A DNA stretch of 64,000 bases from HGM04593 sp045634365 (GCA_045634365.1 JAZRAC010000026.1:33397-97396); one strand, 5' to 3'; positions 1 through 9,794 are shown, numbered from the stretch's first letter. Notes: generated from the sequence alone by a model not told the origin. Program-made: numbers and translations.

Positions 1-312
1 TGAGCCCCCCTCGCAAAGAGTGAGCGTTCCACGCTCTCCCGCAATATAGGTGACAAAAGCTCCGGCAAGAACCACAAGAAAAGAGCAGTGAAGGAAAAAC
101 GTTGCCGGCACTTTGCGCACAGATGTATTTAAAATATAGAGAAAGGCCGAAACAGCCATCAGTACCCACAGAAGCACAAAAAAGGGCGAAGAGTATACCT
201 CTCGGGGCACAAAAGAGCCACCCGAAAGAGCCTCGGCAAGCGTAACCGCCACAAGCAGCAACGCTATAAGCGCCAATGAGCCGAATGATAAATATTTAAG
301 GATGCACAACAT
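1..312 (-). CDS. Cytochrome c biogenesis protein (ResB/CcsA-type), N-terminal part
   Basis: This ORF stays open for 104 codons from an ATG at 312 and runs off the left edge, so only the N-terminus is visible. Two hydrophobic helices lie at about residues 8-26 and 43-62, followed by RKVPATFFLHCSF and a third hydrophobic segment. That pattern matches the start of the fused Bacteroidetes ResB/CcsA proteins, which hold and deliver haem to apocytochrome c at the inner membrane. It starts 2 nt after the mntP stop, so the two are probably co-transcribed. The family call rests on the N-terminus only. Confidence 0.6.
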   Translation of the reverse strand, partial: MLCILKYLSFGSLALIALLLVAVTLAEALSGGSFVPREVYSSPFFVLLWVLMAVSAFLYILNTSVRKVPATFFLHCSFLVVLAGAFVTYIAGERGTLTLCEGGS

Positions 313-314
313 AA

Positions 315-890
315 TCAGGCAGCCAGATGCTCCACAAGCACTTTAACTCCTATAAGAATGAGCACAACCCCGCCCCAAAACTCGGCACGCAGACGCTTGG
401 CAATTCCTTTGCCACAATAAATCCCGAGGAAAAGGCCTATAACAGACATAAGTGACGACACCACACCTATGGCAAACAGCGGATAGAGCAGTTCGCACAA
501 AGAGCGTATGCCCATACAGGAGAAGGAGACTCCCACTGCAAGCGCATCGATGCTTGTAGCAATGGCAAGTGTAAATATCACACTCAACTTGCGCGGATTA
601 AAAACCTTCTCTTCATCCTCTTTAAACGAGTCGATAATCATTCTCGCACCAAGAAACACCAATATAGAGAAGGCTATCCAATGGTCGAAATTCTCGATTA
701 TATGATGAAAGGAGCCGGTTACCGCCCACCCTATCAATGGATTCAGCGCCTGAAAAAATCCAAACAGAAAAGCCATTGCAAGCATAGGCTTCCAACGAAT
801 GCGACGATAGATTATACCGCTCGCAATTGAGACTGCGAAACAATCCATTGCAAGAGCCAACGCAAGGAACCATATATAAATATGTGTCAT
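315..890 (-). CDS. mntP: Manganese efflux pump MntP
   Basis: The 191-aa product is an inner-membrane protein with six predicted helices. It carries the paired MntP motifs, LALAMDCFAVSIASG near residue 10 and ATSIDALAVGVSFS near residue 120, whose aspartates form the metal path in this family. MntP exports Mn2+ and protects against manganese overload. The frame is open further upstream, but the ATG at 890 gives the normal family length (about 188 aa), and a longer protein would run back across the ssrA promoter. It is divergent from ssrA. No yybP-ykoY manganese riboswitch was recognised in the leader. Confidence 0.93.
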   Translation of the reverse strand: MTHIYIWFLALALAMDCFAVSIASGIIYRRIRWKPMLAMAFLFGFFQALNPLIGWAVTGSFHHIIENFDHWIAFSILVFLGARMIIDSFKEDEEKVFNPRKLSVIFTLAIATSIDALAVGVSFSCMGIRSLCELLYPLFAIGVVSSLMSVIGLFLGIYCGKGIAKRLRAEFWGGVVLILIGVKVLVEHLAA

Positions 891-1024
891 AATAGAATAA
901 ATATTTCCGCAAAAATACTCCTTTTCCATTATATATGCAATAGCACACAACTGCCGGACGAGCAGCCTGCGCCTGTACTTTATTGTACAAAAATGTTGCA
1001 CAAAAAGAAAAATGGCAAAATATC

Positions 1025-1054
1025 TTTGAAAACAAAAATTTTGAAGTACCTTTG
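1025..1054 (+). promoter_or_regulatory. Bacteroidetes promoter for ssrA
   Basis: A -33 TTTG at 1025-1028 and a -7 box TACCTTTG at 1047-1054 are separated by 18 nt. This is the standard sigma-AB promoter of Bacteroidetes. Transcription would start near 1061, about 30 nt before the mature tmRNA 5' end. Confidence 0.75.
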
Positions 1055-1091
1055 CAACATATTGCATTGAGAATGCAAGAAAAAGAATACC

Positions 1092-1486
1092 GGGGCTATC
1101 TGGATTTGACAGCGGGTAGAAAAGGTATGTAAGCACGCAGTGCCTCGTTGGTTCGCACTATAATCTGAGCCGTCAAAGAATTATCTGGCGAAACAAATTA
1201 TGCTCTCGCTGCCTAATCGAAGTATAGTAGATTAGCTTTATTCCGGCACCAGGTGCCGGAACGAGACATCACCCGGACACTGTTGTCCCGAAGTAATCCG
1301 AAAAGGTGGTGCAGGCAATTCGGGACTATCCACGGCAGGCCTCGATGCTGCGGAGACATTTTAGAGGATAAGGCATAAGTTGGCTGTCTCGGTCTTGCTT
1401 ATGCACGAAAATCTCACCGAAGACTAAGCGTGTAGAAAGCATATAGTTTCCTCGTTTGGACGAGGGTTCGACTCCCTCTAGCTCCA
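1092..1486 (+). ncRNA. ssrA: tmRNA (SsrA)
   Basis: The 5' end GGGGCTATCTGGATTTGAC pairs with the 3' end TAGCTCC to make the tRNA-like acceptor stem, and a T-arm GGTTCGACTCC precedes it. The reading frame at 1187-1216 encodes the proteolysis tag GETNYALAA followed by TAA, a known Bacteroides-type tag. tmRNA with SmpB rescues ribosomes stalled on broken mRNAs and tags the product for degradation. The CCA end is not encoded, since CAA follows the discriminator A. The ends are placed by pairing and may be off by one or two bases. Confidence 0.95.
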
Positions 1487-1525
1487 CAAACTATCACACA
1501 CGGAACAGACTTCCGACTATTGGCT

Positions 1526-2392
1526 ATGAACAACATCTATTTGAAGAAACTGCCACAGCAGGGCTTTGCCACCACCCAATCGTCGTTACACCAGTTTGTG
1601 CAACATTCCTATCAGTTGCAGCACACATCTATATTCTATTGCATAAGCGGCGAGGCACTTTTTACCATCGACGGGCAGAAGCACCGCTTCACCCCCGGAC
1701 AGATTATTATATGCCCCACTAATTCAAAAATTCTGTTGCTCGATATTACAAGCGACTTTTCGTCGCGTCTGCTCGGCCTCACCAAACATCTGTGGCTGGC
1801 AGCCCGCAGCTCTATGAGCCCCGAGGCTATGCAAACTATCGAAAGGCGCATACACCAAGGAGGTAACACCGACCTTGAAAGGGAATTCATTGCCAACATA
1901 TTCAGGCAGATAGATATAATGAATACCGAGATTGCCAATAATGCCGAGAATACAAATTTCTGCCAGCAAAATGTGATACTGCAAGTCTCCTCGATGCTGC
2001 TCTACATACAGCGCATAAACAAGGAGAGTGCCTCGCCTGCAAAGGAGCATATACAAGAGGGAAAAGACAAGGTCTTCTATGAATTCAGACTATTGCTTAC
2101 ACAGAAGTTCCGCGAGGAGCGCTCGGTACAATTTTATGCCGATGCTTTGAAAATTTCCACCCGCCAGCTAAACTCAATCTGCCAACGCTCGGGTGGACAG
2201 AATGCCAAAGAGATTATCGACCACTATACTATAATAGAATTGCAGGTGGCCTTGATGTACACACACAAGAGCTTTCAAGAGCTTGTGAGCGAATTTCATT
2301 TCCCCGACCAGTCGTACCTTAACCGCTACTTCAAGCGGCACACGGGCTACTCGCTGTCGGAATTTAGAACAAACGGTGTAATGGTCGACTGA
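1526..2392 (+). CDS. AraC-family transcriptional regulator
   Basis: The 288-aa protein has an N-terminal cupin-like sensor half (FYCISGEALFTIDGQKHRFTPGQIIICPT, split here only as a description of residues 37-65) and a C-terminal double helix-turn-helix. The second HTH is of the form FQELVSEFHFPDQSYLNRYF, then KRHTGYSLSEFR, the AraC signature. The frame is open from a TTG at 1520, but the ATG at 1526 is the better start. It lies alone just downstream of ssrA, so its target genes and ligand cannot be inferred. Confidence 0.88.
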   Translation: MNNIYLKKLPQQGFATTQSSLHQFVQHSYQLQHTSIFYCISGEALFTIDGQKHRFTPGQIIICPTNSKILLLDITSDFSSRLLGLTKHLWLAARSSMSPEAMQTIERRIHQGGNTDLEREFIANIFRQIDIMNTEIANNAENTNFCQQNVILQVSSMLLYIQRINKESASPAKEHIQEGKDKVFYEFRLLLTQKFREERSVQFYADALKISTRQLNSICQRSGGQNAKEIIDHYTIIELQVALMYTHKSFQELVSEFHFPDQSYLNRYFKRHTGYSLSEFRTNGVMVD

Positions 2393-2429
2393 CCATTACA
2401 CCGTTTCTCTTTTCGCTGTAACCCGCAAG

Positions 2430-2738
2430 TTACGCCTCGCCTTTGAATGGAGCAGCGGGTATATATTCCTGACGCTGTTCGGGCAAACGTATTTCGCCGA
2501 ACTGCGATTCATAGCGACGCAGATTATCTTGAAGAGCAAATGCCAAGCGTTTAGCGTGCTCGGGAGTCATTATTATGCGCGATTTTACCTGCGCCTTTGC
2601 AACGCCGGGCACAAGGCGCACAAAATCCATCACAAACTCCGACGAGGAGTGTGCAATAACCGCCAAGTTAGAGTAAATACCTTCGGCAATATCCTCTTTC
2701 AATTCTATTTGCAATTGACCATCTTTTTTCATTTCCAT
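2430..2738 (-). CDS. DUF3467 family protein
   Basis: This 102-aa acidic cytosolic protein contains the DUF3467 core: NLAVIAHSSSEFVMDFVRL, followed by SRIIMTPEHAKRLAFALQDN. The family is widespread in Bacteroidetes and of unknown function. The ATG is 3 nt downstream of the FKBP stop, so it is probably the last gene of a glyS-FKBP-DUF3467 operon. Confidence 0.85.
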   Translation of the reverse strand: MEMKKDGQLQIELKEDIAEGIYSNLAVIAHSSSEFVMDFVRLVPGVAKAQVKSRIIMTPEHAKRLAFALQDNLRRYESQFGEIRLPEQRQEYIPAAPFKGEA

Positions 2739-2741
2739 AAT

Positions 2742-3314
2742 TTATAGGTTTTCTCCATTATGTACAAAATCGACAAGATTAACGGTAAATACAAGCACCG
2801 AGCCTGCCGGAACTGTGGTTGTGGCGTTTGAGCCGTAGCCAAGAGTGGAGGGAATATATATTTCCCATATATCGCCACGCACCATCTCCTGCAAAGCAGT
2901 TATAAAGCCTGTCACACAACCGTTCAATTGCAATTCCACCGGAGTTGTTTTTTCGGGAACAAGCTCACCTGTGTAGGTATTGTCAAAAATATTGCCATTC
3001 ATCAAAGCACCTGAATAGTTCACCAGCACCACATCGTTGTAGAAAGGCGAGCCGGGTTCTGTACCCGACTTTTTCACCTTGCAATATACATAGTAATCGA
3101 CAGGCCATTCTTTATTCCCGTCAAGGCCGTTGGCAAGGAAAATCCTCCAATCGCCCGAAACATTCTCTCTTGCCTCGGCTGCAATCTCGTTCAAATAGAC
3201 CTGATTTTCAATTGCCCAAGTATCGTACACCACCGCATCGTCTGTCTCGCTGCACGATGCAAACGCCAACAGAGCCGGCAGTATGAGAAAGAGGGTTCTT
3301 TTCAGTAATCTCAT
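2742..3314 (-). CDS. FKBP-type peptidyl-prolyl isomerase lipoprotein
   Basis: The 190-aa product has a signal peptide ending in a lipobox (LLAFASC, Cys21), so it should be lipid-anchored outside the cytoplasm. An FKBP fold fills the C-terminal half: VLVNYSGALMNGNIFDNTY, then GCVTGFITALQEMVRGD and IYIPSTLGYGS, ending in VFTVNLVDF. These are the conserved binding-pocket segments of FKBP isomerases, which assist folding of periplasmic proteins. It lies 9 nt downstream of glyS in the same orientation. Confidence 0.9.
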   Translation of the reverse strand: MRLLKRTLFLILPALLAFASCSETDDAVVYDTWAIENQVYLNEIAAEARENVSGDWRIFLANGLDGNKEWPVDYYVYCKVKKSGTEPGSPFYNDVVLVNYSGALMNGNIFDNTYTGELVPEKTTPVELQLNGCVTGFITALQEMVRGDIWEIYIPSTLGYGSNATTTVPAGSVLVFTVNLVDFVHNGENL

Positions 3315-3323
3315 AAATTATTT

Positions 3324-4865
3324 TTAAGAGAGTTTCTTCAACAACGAGGTTATGCTCACATTATCTTGGATAATGTTGCGAAGGTCGGCAATAGCCACGC
3401 GGCGTTGCTCCATTGTGTCGCGCTCACGCAATGTAACCATTCCATCTTGGAGTGTCTGGTGGTCAATTGTCACACAGTAAGGAGTGCCGATGGCATCCAT
3501 ACGACGGTAACGCTTGCCGATTGAGTCTTTCTCCTCGTAGTAGCAATTGAAGTTGAATTTAAGGTCGTTCATAATCTCGCGAGCCTTCTCGGGCAGGCCG
3601 TCTTTCTTTACAAGGGGAAGCACAGCCAATTTCACAGGGGCAAGCGCAGCGGGGAGGCGCAATACCACGCGCGACTCGCCGTTTGCGAGTGCCTCTTCGC
3701 AGTACGATGCACACATTATGCTGAGGAACATACGGTCTACGCCGATAGAGGTCTCAATAACGTAGGGAGTGTAGCTCTCGTTAGTTTCGGGGTCGAAATA
3801 TTTGATATTCTTACCCGAATATTTCTCGTGCTGACCAAGGTCGAAATTTGTACGCGAGTGGATACCCTCAACCTCTTTAAAGCCGAAAGGCATCTTGAAC
3901 TCAATGTCGGTTGCGGCGTTGGCATAGTGGGCAAGTTTGTCGTGGTCGTGGAAACGATAAGCAGCGTCGCCAAAGCCAAGAGCCTTGTGCCAAGCCAAGC
4001 GTGTCTCCTTCCATTTGTTGAACCATTCAAGCTCGCTGCCGGGGCGCACAAAGAACTGCATCTCCATCTGCTCAAATTCGCGCATACGGAAGATAAATTG
4101 GCGGGCTACAATCTCATTGCGGAAGGCTTTACCAATCTGTGCAATACCAAAGGGAACGCGCATACGACCGGTCTTCTGCACATTAAGGTAGTTCACGAAT
4201 ATTCCCTGTGCAGTTTCGGGACGAAGGTAAATTTTCATTGCAGCGTCGGCAGTTGAGCCCATTTCGGTAGAGAACATCAGGTTGAACTGACGCACTTCGG
4301 TCCAGTTGCGGGTTCCGGAAATTGGGCACACAATCTCCTCGTCGATTATTATCTGACGAAGCTCGTCGAGGTCCATTGCATTGAGAGCCGCCGAGAAACG
4401 TGCGTGAAGAGCGTCGCGTTTAACCTTTTCGGCAAGCACTTTGGGGTTTGTTTCAAGGAAAAGCTCGCGGTTGAAAGAGTCGCCGAAACGCTTTGCCGCC
4501 TTTGCCGCCTCCTTCTCTATCTTGTCGTCATACTTTGCAAGCTGCTCCTCGATGAGCACGTCGGCACGGTAACGTTTCTTTGAATCGCGGTTGTCAATCA
4601 AAGGGTCGTTGAACGCATCAACGTGGCCCGAGGCCTTCCATATTGTGGGGTGCATAAATATTGCAGAATCGATACCTACGATATTATCGTGCAGGAGCAC
4701 CATACTCTGCCACCAATATGTCTTTATGTTATTTTTCAATTCCACTCCCATCTGTCCATAGTCGTACACAGCACCAAGGCCGTCGTATATATCGCTTGAG
4801 GGGAATACAAAACCATACTCTTTACAGTGGGCTACCACTTTTTTAAATACATCTTCCTGAGCCAT
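3324..4865 (-). CDS. glyS: Glycyl-tRNA synthetase (single-chain dimeric type)
   Basis: The 513-aa protein attaches glycine to tRNA-Gly in the cytoplasm. Class II motifs are present: motif 2 near FRNEIVARQFIFRMREFEQMEM (described by its invariant FRNE and EFEQME), motif 3 near EPHIG-equivalent YVIETSIGVDRM, and an N-terminal glycine-specific segment YGFVFPSSDIYDG. The length fits the alpha2-type enzyme. The frame extends 39 codons further upstream through AT-rich sequence, but the ATG at 4865 (MAQEDVFKK) gives the family N-terminus. Confidence 0.96.
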   Translation of the reverse strand: MAQEDVFKKVVAHCKEYGFVFPSSDIYDGLGAVYDYGQMGVELKNNIKTYWWQSMVLLHDNIVGIDSAIFMHPTIWKASGHVDAFNDPLIDNRDSKKRYRADVLIEEQLAKYDDKIEKEAAKAAKRFGDSFNRELFLETNPKVLAEKVKRDALHARFSAALNAMDLDELRQIIIDEEIVCPISGTRNWTEVRQFNLMFSTEMGSTADAAMKIYLRPETAQGIFVNYLNVQKTGRMRVPFGIAQIGKAFRNEIVARQFIFRMREFEQMEMQFFVRPGSELEWFNKWKETRLAWHKALGFGDAAYRFHDHDKLAHYANAATDIEFKMPFGFKEVEGIHSRTNFDLGQHEKYSGKNIKYFDPETNESYTPYVIETSIGVDRMFLSIMCASYCEEALANGESRVVLRLPAALAPVKLAVLPLVKKDGLPEKAREIMNDLKFNFNCYYEEKDSIGKRYRRMDAIGTPYCVTIDHQTLQDGMVTLRERDTMEQRRVAIADLRNIIQDNVSITSLLKKLS

Positions 4866-5196
4866 CTTTCTATCAATATTAAATTTCTTGTTTATCAATA
4901 TTAAAATCCTTGCAAAGAAAAGCATTTTTTGCCTAAAAACCTTGCTTTTGTACCATTTATCTCTCAAAATTATGACAAACACGGGGAAAAAGTATCAAGC
5001 ATCGGGCAGTATGGGAAAATCTGTCGCAAAGTTTTTCGTTTTTTAGGCTATTTTCAACCGTATTTAAGGTAAACTTTGTGTATTTGAGGTAAACCTCGAA
5101 TATTTCGGCACTCGCCGTGAAAAATATTTAAGTAAACTTAATATTTCTCGCTCGTTTGTTTGTATATTTGCAGTTACCACAAGATATTATATCATT
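4866..5196. promoter_or_regulatory. Divergent promoter region glyS / parC
   Basis: No gene fits here. On the minus strand a TAATTTTG box (plus-strand 4965-4972) could be the glyS -7 element, giving a leader of about 85 nt. On the plus strand TATATTTG at 5163-5170 is a good -7 box for parC, although no well-spaced TTTG precedes it. An AAGTAAACTT ... CGCTCGTTTG element at about 5131-5158 resembles motifs seen upstream of other genes in this window. Confidence 0.5.
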
Positions 5197-7851
5197 ATGG
5201 AATACGACAACGAATACGACGAGAATATAGACGAAGCGGGAAACACCCCTATGGAAAATGGCGACGAGCAGGTGCATCACCAGCAGAAAGTATCGAGCGA
5301 GGATGTTACTCACAAGCTTACGGGAATGTACCAAAATTGGTTCCTCGACTATGCGTCATACGTAATTCTGGAACGTGCCGTGCCCCATCTGTACGATGGA
5401 TTAAAGCCGGTGCAACGACGCATCCTCCACGCTATGCGCGAGCTTGACGACGGGCGTTACAACAAGGTGGCAAATGTGGTGGGACACACTATGCAGTATC
5501 ACCCTCACGGCGACGCCTCTATTGCCGGAGCATTGGTGCAACTGGGGCAGAAGGACCTGCTCATCGACTGTCAGGGTAACTGGGGCAACATTCTCACCGG
5601 CGACTCGGCAGCAGCCCCTCGTTACATAGAGGCACGCCTCTCGCATTTTGCTCACGACGTCGTGTTCAATCCAAAGACAACAGAGTGGAAAATGTCGTAC
5701 GACGGGCGCAACAAGGAGCCCATCACCCTGCCGGTAAAATTTCCCTTACTGCTGGTACAGGGTGTCGAAGGTATTGCCGTGGGCCTTTCATCTAAAATTC
5801 TGCCTCACAACTTCAACGAGGTGTGCGACGCGGCTGTGTCGTACCTGAAAAAGGAGCCTTTCGAGCTGTTCCCCGACTTTCAGACAGGTGGCAGCATAGA
5901 TGTATCGCGCTACCACGATGGCGACCGCACGGGGCGCGTGCGCATAAGAGCCAAGATTACAAAATCGGAGGATAATAAGACGCTCACAATATCCGAAATT
6001 CCCTTCGGGAAAACCACTCCGCTCATTATCGAGTCTATTCTGAAAGCCGTGGACAACGGCAAAATAAAGATACGCAAGGTTGACGACAACACTTCGGACA
6101 AGGTGGAAATTCTTGTACATCTTGCCCCGGGAGTATCGTCGGACAAGACCATCGATGCTCTCTATGCATTCACCGACTGCGAAATAAGCATCACCCCTTG
6201 CTGTTGCGTGATTGACGACCGCACGCCGCGCTTCCTCACCGTGAGCGACCTTTTGCGCCGCTCGGTCGATGGCACCAAGGAACTTTTGCGTCAGGAGCTG
6301 CAAATACGCCGAGGAGAGTTGCTGGAACAGTTGCACTTCGCTTCGCTCGAAAGTATCTTCATAGAGGAACGCATATACAAGGACAAGGAGTTTGAGCAGG
6401 CAAAAGATATGGACACTGCGCTTGCACACATCGACCTTCGCCTCACCCCCTACAAGGAGAGCTTCATACGCGAAATTACTCGCGACGACCTTTTGCGCCT
6501 TATGGAGATTAAGATGGCTCGCATCTTGCGCTTCAACAAGGAGAAGGCCGAGGAACTTATCGCCCGCCTGCAAAAGGATATAAAGGATATTGACAAGCAG
6601 CTGGGCCGAATGACCGAGGTTACCATAAAATGGTTCACTATGCTCAAAGAGAAGTATGGCAGCCGCTACCCGCGACAGACCGAGATTCGAAATTTCGACA
6701 CTATCGTGGCAGCCAAAGTGATAGAGGCCAACCAGAAACTCTACATCAACCGTGCCGAAGGATTCATCGGAACATCGCTCAAAAAAGACGAATTTGTAAC
6801 CAACTGCTCCGAAATTGACGATGTTATTCTCTTCTACAAAGATGGGAAGTACAAGGTGGTGAAGGTGAGCGAAAAACTCTTTGTTGGCAAGAATGTGATA
6901 CACGTGGATGTATTCAAGAAGAACGACAAACGCACCATTTACAATGTGGTGTACCGCGACGGACGCAACGGCATACACTTTATTAAACGCTTCGCCGCAA
7001 CAGGAATGACACGCGACCGCGAATACGATGTTACACAAGGCACACCCGGCTCAAAGATTGCCTACTTCACAGCCAACCCCAACGGCGAGGCCGAGGTTAT
7101 AAAAGTGCAGTTGAAGCCCAACCCCCGCCTGCGTGTGGCCATACTGGAAAAGGATTTCAGCACCATAGCCATAAAAGGGCGTCAGTCGATGGGTAACATA
7201 CTCACAAAGAATGAGGTACTGCGCATCACACTGAAACGCCACGGAAACTCCACATTGGGCGGAAGAAAAGTGTGGTTCGACCGCGACATTCTGCGCATAA
7301 ACTTCGACAACCACGGCGAGTATTTAGGCGAGTTTCACAACGACGACAAGATACTCGCCATACGCAGCAACGGAGAGTTCTATCTGTCGCCTGTGGACCT
7401 CAACAACCACTACGAGGACGACCTTATGGTTATTGAGAAGTTCGACCCTGCAAAAGTGTGGTCGGCAGCATTGTACGATGCCTCGCAGCAGAACTTCCCA
7501 TACGTAAAGCGTTTCACCCTCGAAGCTAATGCCCGCCGACAGAACTGCTTGGGCGACAACAAGAACAACGAGCTCATCTGGTTCACAAGCACAGCCTTCC
7601 CGCGCATACAGGTGATGTTCGGCGGGAACGACCAATTCCGCGAGCCGCTGGTAATAGAGCTCGACGAATTTATCGGAGTAAAGAGCTTCAAGGCACGCGG
7701 CAAGCGCCTCACCACATACGAAATTGACGAAATAATAGAGCTTGAACCAACAAAGTTCCCACCCGAGCCGGAGCCTGTGGAGGAGGCTCCCGTTGAAGAA
7801 TACGAAGATAACGAGCCCGAACAACTCTCGCTCTTTAACGACAAAGAGTAA
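5197..7851 (+). CDS. parC: DNA topoisomerase IV subunit A
   Basis: The 884-aa protein is the breakage-reunion subunit of a type IIA topoisomerase. The N-terminal winged-helix domain contains DGLKPVQRRILHAM and the catalytic tyrosine in AAPRYIEARL (Tyr143); a long coiled region at about 380-480 precedes a C-terminal beta-propeller-like domain and an acidic tail. No GyrA-box (QRRGGKG) was seen in the C-terminal half, which favours ParC over GyrA; annotators often label this Bacteroidetes family simply gyrase/topo IV subunit A. The partner parE is not in the window. Start at ATG 5197. Confidence 0.9.
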   Translation: MEYDNEYDENIDEAGNTPMENGDEQVHHQQKVSSEDVTHKLTGMYQNWFLDYASYVILERAVPHLYDGLKPVQRRILHAMRELDDGRYNKVANVVGHTMQYHPHGDASIAGALVQLGQKDLLIDCQGNWGNILTGDSAAAPRYIEARLSHFAHDVVFNPKTTEWKMSYDGRNKEPITLPVKFPLLLVQGVEGIAVGLSSKILPHNFNEVCDAAVSYLKKEPFELFPDFQTGGSIDVSRYHDGDRTGRVRIRAKITKSEDNKTLTISEIPFGKTTPLIIESILKAVDNGKIKIRKVDDNTSDKVEILVHLAPGVSSDKTIDALYAFTDCEISITPCCCVIDDRTPRFLTVSDLLRRSVDGTKELLRQELQIRRGELLEQLHFASLESIFIEERIYKDKEFEQAKDMDTALAHIDLRLTPYKESFIREITRDDLLRLMEIKMARILRFNKEKAEELIARLQKDIKDIDKQLGRMTEVTIKWFTMLKEKYGSRYPRQTEIRNFDTIVAAKVIEANQKLYINRAEGFIGTSLKKDEFVTNCSEIDDVILFYKDGKYKVVKVSEKLFVGKNVIHVDVFKKNDKRTIYNVVYRDGRNGIHFIKRFAATGMTRDREYDVTQGTPGSKIAYFTANPNGEAEVIKVQLKPNPRLRVAILEKDFSTIAIKGRQSMGNILTKNEVLRITLKRHGNSTLGGRKVWFDRDILRINFDNHGEYLGEFHNDDKILAIRSNGEFYLSPVDLNNHYEDDLMVIEKFDPAKVWSAALYDASQQNFPYVKRFTLEANARRQNCLGDNKNNELIWFTSTAFPRIQVMFGGNDQFREPLVIELDEFIGVKSFKARGKRLTTYEIDEIIELEPTKFPPEPEPVEEAPVEEYEDNEPEQLSLFNDKE

Positions 7852-7876
7852 GAGGCTTCAACATAAGTTGTTTATA

Positions 7877-8728
7877 ATGAAAAAAACGTTGACATATTGC
7901 CTTGCCCTGCTGTTTGCAACAACAATTGCGGCACAGACGGCAGCAGACAACACTATCGTACCCGAAAGGATTGTCGTAAAATGCCCCTCATACGGCTTTA
8001 CCTTTATGAACAACCTCGACACCTATCTGTCGGGCTACAATCACACAGGCTGCGGGCTCTACTTTTCAAACGAGAATTTCCGCGATGCACGCACAGGCAA
8101 CTATCGTTGGAAATACCAGACACTGCTAACTGCCAATCTGGGAATTACCACGCTGAATGACGATACTCAGCTGTCGAGTATGATAAATTACAGTTGGAGC
8201 GGTTACCACCCGTTCAAAATAAACGAGCGACTGCAACTGCTTGCCGGCGCACAAGTGCAGTTGGGGGGCGGCGCACTCTACATTCCCACAAACGGGAACA
8301 ATCTTGTATCGGTGAAGATGCGTGCCGCACTCGCCGCGTCGGGAATGATAATATACCACATACCCACACAACGAGGAGATTTTACGCTGCGCTACCAGAT
8401 AGATGTTCCACTCGCAGGCATAATGTTCGCACCGGAATTCGGGCAATCCTATTACGAAATATTCGGGTTAGGAGATTATGGACGCACATTCACCTTCTCG
8501 CACCCCATAAACAGCCCATCGATGCGCAATACCTTCTCCATCGACATTCCGATAAACAGTTGGGGGAACAGTACCGCCCTGCGCCTCTCCTATGTCGTAG
8601 ATATTCTGCAATCGGATATAAACGACATACGCACCCACCTATATAACCACGCATTCACATTCGGCTTTGTAAAAACAATATACAAAGTAAAGCGGGAAGA
8701 TAAAAAAATATTCTACAACCCATTCTGA
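7877..8728 (+). CDS. DUF3316 family exported protein
   Basis: The 283-aa protein starts with a signal peptide (KKTLTYCLALLFATTIAAQ) and is rich in alternating aromatic and polar strands, ending in the aromatic motif FYNPF, as in outer-membrane beta-barrels. It matches the Bacteroidetes DUF3316 family, function unknown. The ATG at 7877 follows the parC stop by 25 nt, so the genes may be co-transcribed by proximity. An upstream in-frame extension overlaps parC and is rejected because the signal peptide begins at 7877. Confidence 0.75.
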   Translation: MKKTLTYCLALLFATTIAAQTAADNTIVPERIVVKCPSYGFTFMNNLDTYLSGYNHTGCGLYFSNENFRDARTGNYRWKYQTLLTANLGITTLNDDTQLSSMINYSWSGYHPFKINERLQLLAGAQVQLGGGALYIPTNGNNLVSVKMRAALAASGMIIYHIPTQRGDFTLRYQIDVPLAGIMFAPEFGQSYYEIFGLGDYGRTFTFSHPINSPSMRNTFSIDIPINSWGNSTALRLSYVVDILQSDINDIRTHLYNHAFTFGFVKTIYKVKREDKKIFYNPF

Positions 8729-8733
8729 TATTT

Positions 8734-9768
8734 ATGAGGAAACTGCTCACACTCCTGTTAATACTCCCATTCGCACTGCTCACCGGTTGCGTGAAGGAGG
8801 ATGAATATAACGACAATGCCACGGGAAATTTCGATGCATTGTGGAATATAATCAACGAGCGTTACTGCTTCTTTGAAGAGGCTGCCAAGAAGTATGGGCT
8901 TAACTGGGACGCAGTATACACAAAGTATCGTCCGGCGGCAATGGCAGCAAGCGACGATGGGGAACTTTTCGACATTATGGGGGAGATGTTGCGCGAACTT
9001 CGCGACGGACACGTGAACCTCACATCCTACTACGGAACAACCTACTATTGGGATTGGAGCCTCGACTACCCCTTAAATTTCAGCGACTCCATTCAGCGTA
9101 ACTATCTGGGGAATGATTTTCGTTACAGCAACGGAATAAAATACACCATTCTGCCCGACAAGATTGCCTATATGTATGTAGGGAGCTTCGAGAATGGATT
9201 AAGCAGCAATAATATATCGGTGATGTTCAGAAATATATCCGAGGCGAAAGGACTTATACTCGACATAAGAAACAACGGGGGCGGGCAGCTAACCTCGGCC
9301 GAGAAACTCGCAGGGCACTTTGTGCGCAGCAAGACACACTGCGGATACATACAGCACAAGACCGGAAAAGGACACAACGATTTTTCGTCGCCCGAACCGC
9401 TATACATCGAGCCCGAAGGCACCATCTGGGCAAGGCCTGTGATACTGCTCACCAACCGTGGAGTTTACAGCGCAGCCAACCATTTTGTAATGCTTATGAA
9501 GCCACTGCCACAAGTGCTTGTAATTGGCGACACAACCGGTGGCGGCTCGGGGCTTCCACTTTGCAGTACCCTGCCCAACGGCTGGACCGTACGCTTCTCG
9601 GCCTGCCCCATTCTGGACATTAACGGGGCTCACACAGAATTCGGCATTGCCCCCGACAAAGAGGTTCACATAACCTCGGAAGATTGGAACAGCGGGCGCG
9701 ACACTATGATTGAGGAGGCCTGCCGCATCATAAAGCTCGCATACGAAAATAACACCGAAAAAGATTGA
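8734..9768 (+). CDS. S41-family (tricorn/CtpA-like) peptidase lipoprotein
   Basis: The 344-aa protein carries a lipobox (LLTGC, Cys19) and should be anchored in the envelope. An S41 helical region (ELRDGHVNLTSYYG) is followed by the catalytic core: GLILDIRNNGGG, the nucleophile in NRGVYSAANHF (Ser246) and GDTTGGGSGLP. No PDZ domain is evident, as in shorter Bacteroidetes S41 lipoproteins. It starts 5 nt after the DUF3316 gene. The substrate is unknown. Confidence 0.88.
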   Translation: MRKLLTLLLILPFALLTGCVKEDEYNDNATGNFDALWNIINERYCFFEEAAKKYGLNWDAVYTKYRPAAMAASDDGELFDIMGEMLRELRDGHVNLTSYYGTTYYWDWSLDYPLNFSDSIQRNYLGNDFRYSNGIKYTILPDKIAYMYVGSFENGLSSNNISVMFRNISEAKGLILDIRNNGGGQLTSAEKLAGHFVRSKTHCGYIQHKTGKGHNDFSSPEPLYIEPEGTIWARPVILLTNRGVYSAANHFVMLMKPLPQVLVIGDTTGGGSGLPLCSTLPNGWTVRFSACPILDINGAHTEFGIAPDKEVHITSEDWNSGRDTMIEEACRIIKLAYENNTEKD

Positions 9769-9794
9769 TTTTTTAAAAATTAGTACTACCTTTG
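9765..9794 (+). promoter_or_regulatory. Promoter for tRNA-Leu
   Basis: A -33-like TTG at 9765-9767 and a -7 TACCTTTG at 9787-9794 are 19 nt apart and place the start about 7 nt downstream, some 30 nt before the tRNA. Confidence 0.65.

Noticed and set aside
315..1136. Longer mntP start at 1136
   Set aside because: It would run through the ssrA promoter and tmRNA 5' end and add 82 residues not found in MntP.
5788..7038. 416-codon minus-strand ORF inside parC
   Set aside because: A shadow frame of a well-supported gene; no recognisable domain or signal.
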